DNA from: Paulinella micropora
Lineage: Eukaryota > Cercozoa > Imbricatea > Euglyphida
DNA: 36,046 bases
Assembly (NCBI GenBank): GCA_009731375.1
Contig: BJOX01000199.1
Location: forward strand, 775,769-811,814
Direction of reading: 5' to 3'
Shown here one piece after another: positions 9,476-19,934 of the stretch. Below the pieces are notes generated by a model. The model saw only the letters and a list, made by a program, of their open reading frames with translations, was not told the DNA's origin and made no database searches. Made by a program: the position numbers and the translations under genes. Numbering within the stretch: the stretch's first letter is position 1; each line of letters begins with the position of its first letter.

Positions 9476-10304
9476 AGTAGCAGCAGTAGCAGTAGTAGTA
9501 GTAGTAGTATTAGTAGTAGTAGAGGGAGGAGGAGGAGGAGAAGAAGATGAAGAAGAAGAAAGAAGAAGAAGAAGAAGAAGAAGAAGAAGAAGGAGAAGGA
9601 GAAGGAGGAAGAAGAAGAAAAAAAAGAAGAATGTATATAGTTGTAGTAAAACTAGCAGCTGCAGTGAGGAGGAGAAGATGAAGAAGAAGAAAGCAAAAAA
9701 AAGAAATTCAATTACTACCCCTCGGCTTGTTTGCTGTTATTGTTAGCAGCTTGATCTGCCATCTCGTTTGCCAAGGCGCGCTTGGTTTGTTTTCTCTTTT
9801 TCTGTGCCGCCTGCAGACAATGTCATGTATGTGCATGGCATATGTATGTATCATTGATTTGCCAACCGGTTTGCGTTGCTTCTTTTTTGGAGGCGACTTA
9901 GAAGAAGGGCTTGCAGCTTCAGGCTCTTCTGCAGGTAGCGCAGTGTTTGCTGCAGGTGCTTTGCCCCTTCGAACTCTGCGCCCTCTTGCAGACGGCAGAT
10001 CTTGAAAGATCTCGTTCTTGGAGGCCAGAACAAATGTTTTCCCAGAAGGAACGTACGTGTGTACGACGTTATCTGGTACACTGTGCCATGCCTTGGCCTC
10101 TGCCTTGGGGGAAGGAAAATTCCAATACTTTGCAGTAACTTCTGGGGGGATAATGCAATCCTGCAAGTTTTTCCAATTCGGTTCGCCGTTGGTTTTCAAA
10201 AAAATGCGTTGCCCCTGATCGTCCCTCTCCACCCGAAAATTTTGCATGCTCGAGACAACATGCTTGTCTACTGAATCGTCACCTTTGGGCTTTCCAGAAC
10301 TCAT
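6322..10304 (-). CDS. Gene B: eight-exon SET-like, Cys-finger protein
   Basis: Starts at ATG 10304 (MSSGKPKGDD). Proposed exons: 10304-9867, 9810-9719, 9086-9048, 8997-8551, 8498-8402, 8225-7845, 7793-7208, 7149-6322. Introns 9811-9866, 9087-9718, 8998-9047, 8499-8550, 7794-7844 and 7150-7207 have GT...AG ends and keep frame; the 8402/8225 junction does not and needs transcript data. Exon 1 has TAKYWNFPSP, exon 4 a five-fold DVPPPPPA repeat then ALKYWAIP, exon 6 FCEEGDIDPIATTKDWNVHPG, and exon 7 the SET-like part (GGLIDHA, FPLTDYG, FWKNHPAG). Exon 8 has HHKPGCKCPPC, a Glu run, KGHKQR repeats, six more Cys fingers and a Gln-rich tail. Function is unknown. Likely nuclear from the basic stretches, by inference. 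Confidence 0.68.
6408..7040 (-). other. Seven-finger array and low-complexity linkers of gene B
   Basis: Modules: HHKPGCKCPPC, HGQGCKCAEC, HGEGCECPDC, HGEGCKCFKC, HAPTCRCLVC, HGDGCACPRC and HPANCRCYVC. Between the first and second lie a run of Glu codons from a CTC repeat (about 6805-6839 on plus) and about three 18-bp units coding KGHKQR (about 6725-6783). The count of seven matches gene A although the linkers differ. Confidence 0.75.
8700..8850 (-). repeat. In-frame 30-bp coding minisatellite (Pro-rich)
   Basis: Five units of about 30 bp encode variants of DVPPPPPARE inside gene B exon 4. The unit is a multiple of three, so copy-number change keeps the frame. Gene A has no such block at the matching place. 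Confidence 0.85.
9087..9718 (-). repeat. Purine-rich (GAA/GGA/GTA)n block filling a gene B intron
   Basis: About 600 bp of GAA, GGA and GTA triplet repeats on plus, read as TTC/TCC-rich on the coding strand. It falls inside the proposed intron 9087-9718, donor GTAGTA at 9718 and acceptor AG at 9088-9087. The other introns in this gene are about 50 bp, so the microsatellite accounts for this intron's size and supplies a very long polypyrimidine tract before the acceptor. Confidence 0.7.
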
Positions 10305-10370
10305 TTCTCAATTCACTAAGTGAGTGTTGGAGGGAAATTCGACTTGAACAAAAGACACACCGGTCGGAGG

Positions 10371-10402
10371 TGGAAAAAGTGGCTGAAATGCCACTTTTCC
10401 AG
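10371..10402. repeat. Near-perfect hairpin
   Basis: TGGAAAAAGTGGC, a six-base TGAAAT loop, then GCCACTTTTCCA. The arms are complementary apart from one extra A in the left arm. Confidence 0.8.
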
Positions 10403-10479
10403 TGTGGATTCCCTTTTTTTCCAACGTACAGGGGTGCACTCTCGTCGTCTTCAAGGCCACTACTTGTCTTCTGTGCTGT

Positions 10480-10558
10480 TTGACAGACGCCCTCGGTATG
10501 GTTGATATGATATGATGCTATATGACGTTTGATTTATGACATCTAGGGCGTCTGTCAA
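10480..10558. repeat. Perfect 14-bp inverted repeat with 51-bp spacer
   Basis: TTGACAGACGCCCT at 10480-10493 is the exact reverse complement of AGGGCGTCTGTCAA at 10545-10558. The spacer is AT-rich with ATGATATGATATGATG-like repeats. It could be a cruciform, a small insertion with terminal inverted repeats, or an element end; the data do not decide. Confidence 0.85.
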
Positions 10559-10792
10559 GTTTTTTGGACCTAGTTCTATCGGGAAAAAGTAAAAGTGCTG
10601 CACTTTGAAAAGGTCTCATGTTTTTCTTTTTTTTAAATGAAAACACGTTGCTCCACGACCACAGGCATGCTGGCATGTCTTCCCCGACCCCTGTGAAGCC
10701 GCTGGCAGTGCCTAGCGCGGCAGCAATAAGGCTTGCAAGGGCCAAAGCTTCCAAGTATGCGAAATATTATTATATAATATACCACTGCTAGA

Positions 10793-13145
10793 ATGGAGTT
10801 GGATATCAGCTCAACACTTGTTTCTCATGCCCTCACACTGTCAAACATGATTTTTTATGATAGAAAACATGAATCCAACATATCAGGGCCTGCAGTATTT
10901 CCTGTTTGTGGCAGGCTAACTGGCTACAGTGGGCATGAAGTGCAGCACTCACCTGGTGATCTACTAGACACTACTACGCTAGTTGATGATGAATCCGAGC
11001 ATTCCTCATGTTCGTCAACAGCAACCGACAGCACTCTATTCATGCATGGCTGTAGCACGTCAGCTGGTTCATGTTCAGACTCAGGGTGTCAGTCTAGTCA
11101 GTCTGCGGGATCGCGATCGTTTCAAAGACAGGGTGGACACTCAAGAAAGCGTATCGACGAGAGAACCGTTTCCGAACAGCATGCCAAGAGGCTCAAGAAG
11201 AGTAGGGAGTACCAGGCATGTAAACGGTCAGCTGCAGTAGTGGAGGCTGAGTTTCCTAGTGATGAAGAGCTGCAGGCCATGTTGCTCTCTGCGCAAGGGC
11301 GACAGAGATTTCCCAAAACCAGCGCCCTCCTAGAAACTAACAAGGCTCAGGCTGCAGCTGCTTCTGCCATTGGTGACATTGTTGCTGAATTGCCGGCTCG
11401 TTCTGCACACAAGCAAACAATTATCGGCAAGCTGAGGGGCAAGATGTCGGCGAAGGAGTTCCAGTCCTTCTTTACTTCCGTCAGTGAGAGGTATGCACGC
11501 AAAGCACTCGCTGTGCAGAAAAAAGTCCTGGAAGGACGTGCCAAAGGGGAAAAGCCTGATAAAGTCGACATTTTCGAACAGAAAAGAACGACTGATGAAT
11601 CCCGCGAGGCTTTTTCTCAGTGGGAGAAGAAAGCGACTGCAAGGATTGTGTTGGAGAACATGGGCGCTAAGTCAGGGCGAGAAACTCTTTACTGGTATGG
11701 AACCACAGGTTCTTTCTACAAATCTTACCGCACTGAGCTTTTCCCCAATATCTACAAGGCCATGGTCGCTGACGCAGGGTCTGTAGAGCGCCTGGTGTAC
11801 GAACTGAAGGGCACCCAGTGGGTTGCTGATAATGCAAGAGCCTACACGTGCGGCGGTCGTTGTGGCAATGCATGCAATCATTTTTACAGGCCGCGAAATG
11901 AAGCATCCTTGTACAAGATCCTGAAAGAGGATAATATTACCTTCCGCTGCATTACGAAGACCGTTCCCTGCCGGTGGCATGATAACTGGGAAAGATGGAA
12001 AGCCGAGCTCAAGCGTGAACAGGCAAAGCCAGAGGGCAAGCAGGACCTGAAGCTGATCCAGCGACTGAAGGCGAAGGTAGTGAGTTGCCAACGACACGAT
12101 GAGCAGTACCAGGCGCAGCGCAGGTCGATATTTCTTGCCTGTGCACATCGCAGCCGCTGAGTTTATGTGTTGCATGCTACGCAGCTATATCCAGGCTAAG
12201 GTCGAGAGTTTGGAGGCTGGGTCCGGGGAGTGGGTCATTTACCAAGATTATTTATCTTGGTATTCTGAAACAGGCTGCAAGATGAATGATCTGCTCTTTA
12301 CTGTAGTCACCCGCCGCGCCGACGGCCAGTTGCAATACGAGTACATCCACAACATCATGATGGTTGAGCACACTGGCGCAACCACCCGTTACTGCTGGGA
12401 CTATCATCTGAGGAGCAAGGAAGATGGAGGAAGCGGGGAGATCTCTTCTTTTCCCGGCCCTGGTACTCGCACTGGCGATGGCGGCGGCGACTTTCAGAAC
12501 TATGAGTTCGTTTTTTCCGAGGCGCACTACTGGGAGAAGTATGGAGTGGATATCAGCACGGACATGCTGTGTGCATTTCATGCGTGGAACCCATGCGACG
12601 GAGCAAAGAGGAAGTTTACCAAGGTCTTCACTAAAGACCAGGTCGAGCAAGGGCGCGGCTTCGCTCTTGTCGAGGAGTGGCTTGAGTCAGCGCAGGGAGC
12701 GGGATATGACAACAACCGGTTCTATGGTCACGACGCAGACGTGATCGAGAAGTGGGTGAAAGAGAACAAGGTTGAACCTCGCAAACTCAGTTCTTGGGGC
12801 CTTCGCAACTTGCGCTCGTTTCGTTACTCCAGGCCCACCCTCACTTCTGGCAAACAGTTAATTAGCGGTGTTGCCTTTGGTGCTTACACCAGCGTTGCGC
12901 CCGACGCCGACCGCATTGTCCTTGACATGCGATCGGACGAAGTCGCTGGCGGCAAGAGGTGCGAGCCATGCACACAGCGGTTTAAGCAGCCCCATCCATC
13001 GCACAAAGGCGTCGACAAATGCCCATCGAAGAATGGCCGAGGGGAGCGTGTGGCAGCGGTTCATGTGCAGTCTGGTGCAACTGCGGACCTGACGCGGGAG
13101 CAAAAGATTTCATACTTCAAGCGGCTCGCCTCCCAGCGTTCGGCA
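10793..13145 (+). CDS. Transposase-like protein, frame change near 12110, 3' end lost in gap
   Basis: Begins at ATG 10793 (MELDISSTLVSH). The first frame runs to 12160 with a Ser-rich N-terminus, a helical middle, and a Cys/His cluster (CGGRCGNACNHFY...CRWHDNW). A second frame continues the same protein from about 12110 (RYFLPVHIAAAEF) to the gap at 13146. Candidate catalytic features of a DDE/RNase H-like transposase are WVIYQDYLSWY, FHAWNPCDGAKRKFTK and a later EEWLES; D, CDG-K and E spacing recalls MULE-like families, but I do not recognise the family. A C-terminal C-P-C...H...C cluster (RCEPCTQRF) precedes the gap. The frame change is either a one-base lesion or an unrecognised intron. 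Terminal inverted repeats are not established. Confidence 0.5.
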
Positions 13146-13155
13146 NNNNNNNNNN
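13146..13155. other. Assembly gap (10 N)
   Basis: Ten Ns join the transposase-like gene to the middle of copia gag. The sequences on the two sides do not overlap, so the true distance is unknown and neither gene's missing end can be placed. Confidence 0.95.
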
Positions 13156-14460
13156 TCAGTGGCAGCCCTTCATAAGGGATATGAAGAAGTTGGCTGCCAA
13201 ATCTAAGCTTACGATGACGGCTTTTAAGCAGGCGTTTGCTGAGGAGAACCGTCACTTGGAAACGTCCGGAAGTTCCAATCGAACTGGACCTGGTGAGGAT
13301 CAGCGGCAACAGCTGTTGGTCAGTTACAACGAGGTGTTCACGAAGGAGCAGAAGGACAAGATTACTGCGGCGGTTCGGAAGGCGGCTGGTGCTGGTGGCC
13401 CTAAGGGGGGCAAAACAGGCGCTAAGGGTGAGAAGAGCAGTTGCTTCGCGTGCAGGAAGGGACCTCATAAGTTCTTCGAGTGTAGGAGCCAGTGTAATTA
13501 CAAGGATCAGGCTTCGCACAAGGCTCACCTGGGGAGGGACTGCCCGGAGCTCAAGGAGAGGTTTGCTGGCTTGCTGAAGAAGGTCCAGAAGGAGGGCGTC
13601 ACGCCATTTCCGGGGGCTAAAGGGGGCAAGAAAAAGTGGAATAAGAACAAGGGGGCCCAGACGGGGACCCTTTCGTTCATGATTGGGGAGACGGGTGAGC
13701 CCGTTATTACCTCTTTTAACCCTTTCAGCAAGGGTCAGCTGTTAATGCTTTCGTCTTCGTCGCGACCGGCGGATATGACCGAGGAGAGGGCGAGGCATAT
13801 CTTGGCCCAACCGGAGATGCGGTTTATTGCGGACCCGGGGGTCGTTGGGGCGCGTTATCAGCGGTGTGCTGTGCTTCTTTCGCGTACGGGGGCTCGTTGC
13901 CAGGTGAGGCAGCGATGTCCCATCTTCCTGGAGGCGGCTCATCGATACGTCTGCACAAGGCATGCGAATGCTTACCGTGGGGATGTGGCGCTGAGGGCTC
14001 AGGCTCGGCAGTACTTGGCTGAAGCTGCGGGGCAGGAGACAGGGCGTGATGTCTTGAGAAGGGCTATCGACGTGTCTGGACAGCCTGAGGAAGAGAAGAA
14101 GGTTCGTGGGATGAAGGGAAGAGTATCTTGGAGAAGCTTGTCGCGGACGGGTGGACTGTTACGGCGATACCTCCTCGTGGGGGAGCTCCACAGCTTGGGG
14201 CGGTTGCGTCTCGGGGTGTGGTGGGTGCGGCGTCTTCGTCTTCGTCTTCGCAGTTGAGCTCGGGAGGGGCGTCATCGGGCGAGCGACCTGAACCGGTGGT
14301 ACCACGGATCGCGAGGCCTGTCATGACAGGGGAAGAGAAGTTGAGAGCGTTACAGGCGTTTCGTGGGGATGATAACGAGGAAGAGGAGGCCCGGAGTCAG
14401 AATTATAACGTGTGGAACGGGGAGCATTGGGTGTCGGTCAACCGGCGTATTACCACCATG
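13156..14460 (+). pseudogene. Copia gag, copy 2
   Basis: Near-identical to 4441-5736. The knuckle CFACRKGPHKFFEC is intact, the G run has six bases, and both stops of copy 1 are absent: GAG replaces TAG at the first site and the 3-nt insertion is missing at the second. This copy has its own lesion, one missing base near 14105 (GGTTCGTGGG against GGTTGCGTGGG), shifting the frame to the one that begins around 14128. The two copies therefore carry complementary damage. Confidence 0.8.
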
Positions 14461-15330
14461 GTTTGTGGTGATCGGCCGGGAGATGCGTATTACCTGTACA
14501 ACGATGACCCGATTCGTTATTATGTGGGGATAATGAACAGGGAGCATCCGGAGACGCATTGGGTACCGGCATCGGCTGAGCGACGGGATCGGGGGGCCTC
14601 GAGGATCGTCATCGCGGGGGCGGACGTGCATGTGGCATTGAACCACTGCAGCGTTTATGAGGCGTTCTACTGGAGTCGCTACATCCTTTTCGATTTCCTT
14701 GAGGAGCAATGGTACAGCGAGTTTGGTCGCTGTGGGCCCTGTACTACGGCGCTACGCACGGGGGGTCGACCTGGGATTATTTGCGACACCTGTCGAAAGG
14801 TGTGCGAGAATGTCTTTCCGTGTGGGCGATGTGGGGTCATCCTCTACTGTTCCTTGGCCTGCTCGGATTTGGGGAAGGGCCAGCATCGGGCCTTCTGTAC
14901 TTATGTCGACTCACATCCGGATATTTTGGACATTTTTGTCCAGTTTCCGGATAGGGGGTTGGGATTGGACATGAATGCTCATATTGAGGCAGATGCATTG
15001 TGGCTGAACTTGATTCGTTTTCGACGAGGGGAAGTACCTCCTTTGCCGGTATCGGGGGCGGGTCCGGCCGACACCGATGACAGCGGAGAAGATGGAGATC
15101 GTGGACCTAAAGGCAGCGATGATGATGACAATGATGATGCTGGTGGTGGAGACGACCTGGGCCGCTTGGAGGGTGCTGGCGAGGGACCGAGGCAGATGGA
15201 TTCGACTGCTTCTACGGTGGTGCTGGCGCCTCTGGACACGTCTGAGGGGAGGTCGTCTAGTGTTGACGTGGAGCATGGGGAAGGGGATCCTGATGCGGCG
15301 GCTGCTGGCGATCCGTTGTGGCAGCCGTTG
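14461..15330 (+). CDS. MYND-type zinc finger segment between gag and protease
   Basis: In frame with the end of gag, this part has no counterpart in copy 1. At about 14735-14905 it encodes CDTC...PCGRCGVILYCSLAC...QHRAFC, matching the MYND pattern: paired C-x2-C, then Y-C-S-x2-C, then H-x3-C. MYND fingers bind Pro-rich peptides in other proteins; any such role here is inference. An acidic DDDDNDD stretch follows at about 15100-15150. The frame then changes near 15330. Confidence 0.65.
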
Positions 15331-16154
15331 ATCCTGCGCGACACGGTGTTTCCGTGGATGGAGATGGAGAAGGGGAATATGGCATTGGTCATGATGGCAA
15401 GGTGGAGCCGCCATGCCAGCTTTTGGATGACCTGTTGGCTTTCCTTAACAGGCAGAAGCTCATCAACGTTCTGCGGGCGCCGAGACCGGGGGCAAGGGTT
15501 TGGGGATTGCCGGGGCCGTGGTCGATGGATTTTCTGGTCCCAGGATGTTCAAGATTATCGGAGGGATATGCTGCGATATCATCGCTTGATGGTTTGTGGA
15601 ACACCGGTTGGATGTATTCCGAGTTTTGTACCTCCGCTTCCGGTGAGAGTTCACAATGGACCACGAGGGCATACCCTGCCGAGACCTTTGCCGACCCTGG
15701 TGCTCCTGCGAACACAGTTGTCATCGATGGGGAATGACGAGGGTGCAAGTGTTGTGAGACCTTCGCCGGCGACCTCTTCCTCGATCTCTACTGCTGAAAA
15801 CCCGTCCTCAGTTATGAGCGGGGCTGGCTCATCCTCAGTTATGAGTGGGCCTAGCTATGGCATGGAAGGAGGGAATAGGTCGGTTGGTGGGGATCACAAG
15901 CTTGAACCTATTCGTGTGGGGGGCAGTGTTGCCTACCGACTGCCAGACGGGCCTACGATGGATTGCATGGTTCAAGTCATGGGGCGTCTGGGGACTCTGT
16001 GCGATTGATGGTCGATGTGTGCAGAGCAATGGATACGGACGATGATGAGGATGGGGAGACCGGGGCTTCGTCTGGGGGGCCTGTGGGAGACCCACCGGGG
16101 GGCCTACGTCTGCGAGGCGCGATGGGGGGCCTGGCGACAGGGGAAATTTGTTAA
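15318..16154 (+). pseudogene. Degenerate linker between MYND segment and protease
   Basis: The most protein-like reading moves to another frame (QLLDDLLAFLNRQKLI, about 15414-15461), then changes again before a Ser/Gly-rich stretch and an acidic TDDDEDGETG segment near 16030. No known domain is recognised. The region is treated as the decayed C-terminal part of the gag/spacer polyprotein. Confidence 0.4.
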
Positions 16155-16160
16155 TGATGG

Positions 16161-16510
16161 ATGGTGGTGCTGGGGTGGGACCTTATGCGACGCCTAATCC
16201 TTGGGGGTGTGGGTCACGTCCCGGAGTGGTGCATGGATTGTGCTGCGACAAATCACCATATTCCGAGCGAACTGGGCTTGGCGATGGGGGTTCGGGCGGG
16301 ACCTGAGGTGTGTGATGGGCTTGGGGGGGGGGGTTCAAACCCTTTCGGCCAACGGTGTGGCGTTGTTGCACGGCTTCAATGGTTTGGGTGGGGATTCGTT
16401 TTGCGGTTGGACCCGGCATATGTCACTCCGTCGGTGGAGGTGGGGATTGTGTCGACGGGTCAGCTACAGCTGCGTAACTACTCCACGCACTGCAAGGGGA
16501 GGGGTTCTTC
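16161..16510 (+). pseudogene. Copia aspartic protease remnant
   Basis: At about 16224-16260 the frame reads WCMDCAATNHHIPSELG, which aligns with the copia protease active-site block W-x-x-D-S/T-G-A-S/T-x-H. The catalytic Asp is at 16236-16238, but the usual Ser/Thr-Gly is Cys-Ala here. Position just before integrase supports the call. Downstream the frame is eroded. Confidence 0.55.
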
Positions 16511-17600
16511 GTGTCTGCAAAGCAGTGTACGTGCATCGCTGATGAGGACAAGCTGCTGGTGGGTACCTTGTCGAAGTCGACGCTTCGATATGTCTTCACG
16601 CCCGGTGGACGGCAGGGGGACGTGGGCCAGCTTTCTACGTGGACTCAGGGCTCGGCGTTGTGGTCGACAAGGCCTACGATGAAGAACAGGCCATGTAAGG
16701 TGTCGGGGGCATTTATTCATGAGGTCTTTGGGCACAGGAAGCAACGAGCTATGCGACGATTGATGAAGATCATGAAAGGCAAATGGGAAGTGGTTGATCC
16801 GGCGACGAGCTCGGGCTCTGGGGATGGAGGGCGTTGTGTGGTGTCAAACGACGTTCAAACCTACCTACAGGGGCAACCAGCTTACAACTATGGGCAAGAC
16901 TGGGGAAGGGCTAAGTGGGGATTGCTCGGGCAAGTCCCACGACCGGTCTATGGGGGATACCAGTACTTCCAGCTGTTTGTCGACGACAAATCCCGTTGCA
17001 AATTTCCTTTCCTTCAGCGAACGAAGGAGGCTGCAGTGGGGGTGGCTAACCTTAAGGCAGTCATTGCGTTATGTGGGACTCACGCTCATCCTAATAAGCA
17101 GTTTCGGTCTCACGGGGAGTGGATTTCTACAGTGTGTGCGGACCTGCTACGGGAAAAGGGGATTATACCTCTACGAGGACGCTACGACTCTAATAAGAAC
17201 GCAGTGGCTGAGACCTGGCTGAAGCAGGTGTTTCGTGTGGCAAGGGCACTTATGGTGGCAAGATGTGCCCCATACCAGTTCTTCGGTTTATGCAACATAC
17301 ATTTTAAATGCGTTTCCTCATAAGGAGGATGTCTCCAGCTACGAGGAGTTCTACCGTCGGGAGCTACCTCACATTTCAGCATGGACGTTTTTGGCTGCTT
17401 GGCTTACAGGCATGTGGGCACGCGAAAAGACACACCTCTGACTGCGGAGTTGTGCGTGTATTTGGGCCCGGCCATGGATACGTCCTCTTACCTGCTCTGG
17501 TCGACGATCAAGAAGAAGGTGGTGAAAGATAAACATGTGGACTTTGCGGATCACCTTGCAGGTTGGCCAACAATTTACCAAAAAGGTTCACAGAGAACGG
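16511..17600 (+). pseudogene. Copia integrase (frameshifted; second catalytic Asp apparently His)
   Basis: The GAG-pre-integrase block appears as HEVFGHRKQRAMRRL. The first catalytic Asp lies in SGDCSGK (about 16918-16938) in one frame; a G5 run at about 16962 shifts to the frame carrying GGYQYFQLFVDDKSR. The second block reads FRSHGEWIS with His (CAC, 17111-17113) where copia elements have Asp. The third reads NAVAETWLKQVFRVAR, with Glu at 17210-17212. The stretch ATYILNAFPH in another frame and then FGCLAYRHV (17381 on) complete the C-terminal part. It would have inserted element cDNA into the genome. Confidence 0.75.
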
Positions 17601-18178
17601 ACCTGGTCACCTCATTTATCACGTCGGACTTGGAGCGGGCCGGAGCAGTTCCGGAGTGGCGTACCTTTTTTGGGGAGGGTGCCTGGAATTTGCTTCGTGT
17701 TGTGGAGCGAGCTGGCGATGGGGAGTATGCTTCTGCTTATGAGGAGGTTCAGCTTGGGGGTCTGGACGTTCAAGATGGGATCGGTGATTCTGGTGCAGGT
17801 GGCCATGTGGGTGGTGTTTTTCAAGTTGGTCCAACGATAGAGGTGTCGTCGCTCGGTCCCTTGGCTGATGGTGTTGGGTCTGTGGGGCACAACCAAGTCG
17901 TGTTGCTTTTGCTCCGAGTGCTCAAGTGGCGGCTTTGCAACAGGCTGTGCAGTCGGATGGTGCAGTGAGTGGGCCTGTGGTCCCGGTTCCTCTGGGTGCG
18001 TCGTGCTTGGACGGGGAATGTCGGGACTCAAGGGGAGTGCCTGTGCAGTGGGATGGGGCTGCGGTTAGCGAGTCCAATATCGTGGAGGGCAAGCGTTCTC
18101 GCCGTCCTACTGAGCCTGGGGATGCTCGCTGCTGCTATATGATGACGGAGGTGCCCTCGTTGGGAGATTTTTTGTTCC
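17601..18178 (+). pseudogene. Integrase-RT linker
   Basis: Continues open to a TGA near 17966 with a Gly/Val/Asp-rich sequence, then another frame begins (SNIVEGKRSRRPTEPG, about 18073-18120). The latter resembles the R-x-S-x-R-x-x-K/x-P basic patch often preceding copia RT. No catalytic domain is expected here. Confidence 0.4.
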
Positions 18179-19881
18179 TTGATGAAGGCGGGGGATGCAT
18201 GTGTGTTCGGGATGGACACGGTTGAGCGACGACCCATCTTGCTCGTCATTACGTTACCTGTCCCAGTCAAGGAGGCTAATCAATCTGAGAGATTTGTAGA
18301 GTCTCGATTGAAGGATATACAGAAGCACTTTGAGTTGGATGCGTTGCGATTGGTGCGCAAGGATGCGGTCCCGAAAGGGACGAAGGTTGTTGGGGTGCGG
18401 TTCGCCAACTTTGATAAGTATGAGGAAGGAGAATGCATTGAGCAGAAGTCTAGGGTGGCTGCGAAGGGGTGTCAGCAGAGGCCTGGTGTGGATTGCGGCC
18501 CAACGTCGATGCCCACCCCTGATGAGCATGCGTTGCGTTGCTTCTTTGCGGTTGCGACGCTGCAGCGTATACGATTGGAGAATGGCGACGATGTATCGGC
18601 GTTCCTGAAAGCACGACGCGATTCGCCGGTCTATGTTCGACTTCCGGGCTTGTACAATCCGCCGGGGTATGTGTACGAGGCGTGGGCAGGGGTCAATGGG
18701 CTGCGGGACTCCGCGACTTTGTATTGGTACGACTGTGTCGACCCATTCTATAAGTCTATCGGTATGAAGCCTAATCCCTATGACCCGTGCGTCTTTTCGA
18801 TGGTGGATGATAAGACGAAGTTGACGGCGCTGGCAACAACGCATGTTGATGATTACGTGCTGGCACCGACGTCGGGCGAGTTCTCCGATTGGTTCTGGGG
18901 GCGCTTGAAGGCGCGTCAGGGTACGATTACGGTTAACAAAACCATTTGCGGCATCTTGGGGCGCGAAGTGACGCAGTGGGAGGATGAGGAGGGGCGCTTC
19001 CATACGATGGTCACGTGTCGCGAGTACATTCGTAATCTACGCAAGAAGTACCCACGAGCTGATGGGAAGGAGTGGACGCCGGTTGGTACGCCGTGGGTGA
19101 GAGCTCGAGGGGAGTCACGTCATTCGGAGCTAAGCAAGTATGAGCCGCCAAAGGTTTGCGGTGATTTGGGTTGGGTGCGGGCGGTCTTATGGGAGATCGT
19201 GGGGCCCTTGTCCCGGTTGGCAGAGTGTCAGTCGAAGCGGGACCAGTTCGATTACTATGCGGCCGAGTGGTTGTTGCGTTACAGACTTGGTCAGGAGGAG
19301 CAGGGTCTCCACTATGTGTCTGACGGGATTAGGAATGTGATTGCGTTTGGCGACGCGTCGTATGCCCCGAGTGGGACTATCGTTCGAGGTCGGGGGGCCT
19401 GGCCACGCTGGCGGGTGGAGTCATTGCGTCATACTCGGAAAAGCAGCGTGTACCGTCGACCTCGACGAATGAGGCGGAGACGAGATGCCTCTCAACCATC
19501 ATAAATGTCAGCAAGTCCATTCACAACTTTCTTCGGCAGATTCCGGTGCATGAGTCTAACAAGTTGCTGGAGGGGTTGGCGGCGGAGCCACCTACCATTT
19601 ATATCGACAACTCAGCCACTGTCTTAGGAGCAAACACCAACATTTTCTCGAGGCGTCAGAGGCATTTGGAGGTCAAGCTGGCCCACATCAACCATGAGGT
19701 ATCCGAAGGGAACGTGAAGGTGTTCCACATCCGGGATGAGGAAAATTCAGCGGATATCAACACCAAGCCGAAGAGTATGGGTCCTTTCAAGGAGAAGAGG
19801 GATGCGATTCGGAACAGTACGTTCGTCAATGGCCTCAGGACGATCGATACCCTCTTCTTCGGAATGAAGCCGAAATACTAG
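18179..19881 (+). pseudogene. Copia reverse transcriptase-RNase H (one frameshift)
   Basis: RT_2-type blocks in order: RVAAKGCQQRPGVDCGP, NGDDVSAFLKA (first catalytic Asp), VYVRLPG, and the catalytic THVDDYVLA box (Asp-Asp at 18848-18853). RNase H begins IAFGDASYAPSG. A frame change at a G6 run near 19395 moves to the frame holding SYSEKQRVPSTSTNEAETRC (the S-S-T-E-A-E box), IYIDNSATVL and HINHEVSEGNVKVFHIRDEEN, ending at TAG 19879-19881. This would copy element RNA to DNA. Apart from the shift, catalytic motifs are preserved. Confidence 0.85.
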
Positions 19882-19934
19882 GACTTTAAAACTTGAAGTT
19901 TTATTAGGACCTCTATTACTTATTAATAATGGAC

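Larger units (their letters stand above)
10305..10792. promoter_or_regulatory. Intergenic region between divergent genes
   Basis: Lies between the starts of gene B (minus, ATG 10304) and the transposase-like gene (plus, ATG 10793). It holds two inverted repeats, listed separately, and an AT-rich TATA-like stretch (ATTATTATATAATATACC, about 10765-10782) just upstream of the 10793 ATG. Promoter function is inferred from position only. Confidence 0.4.
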
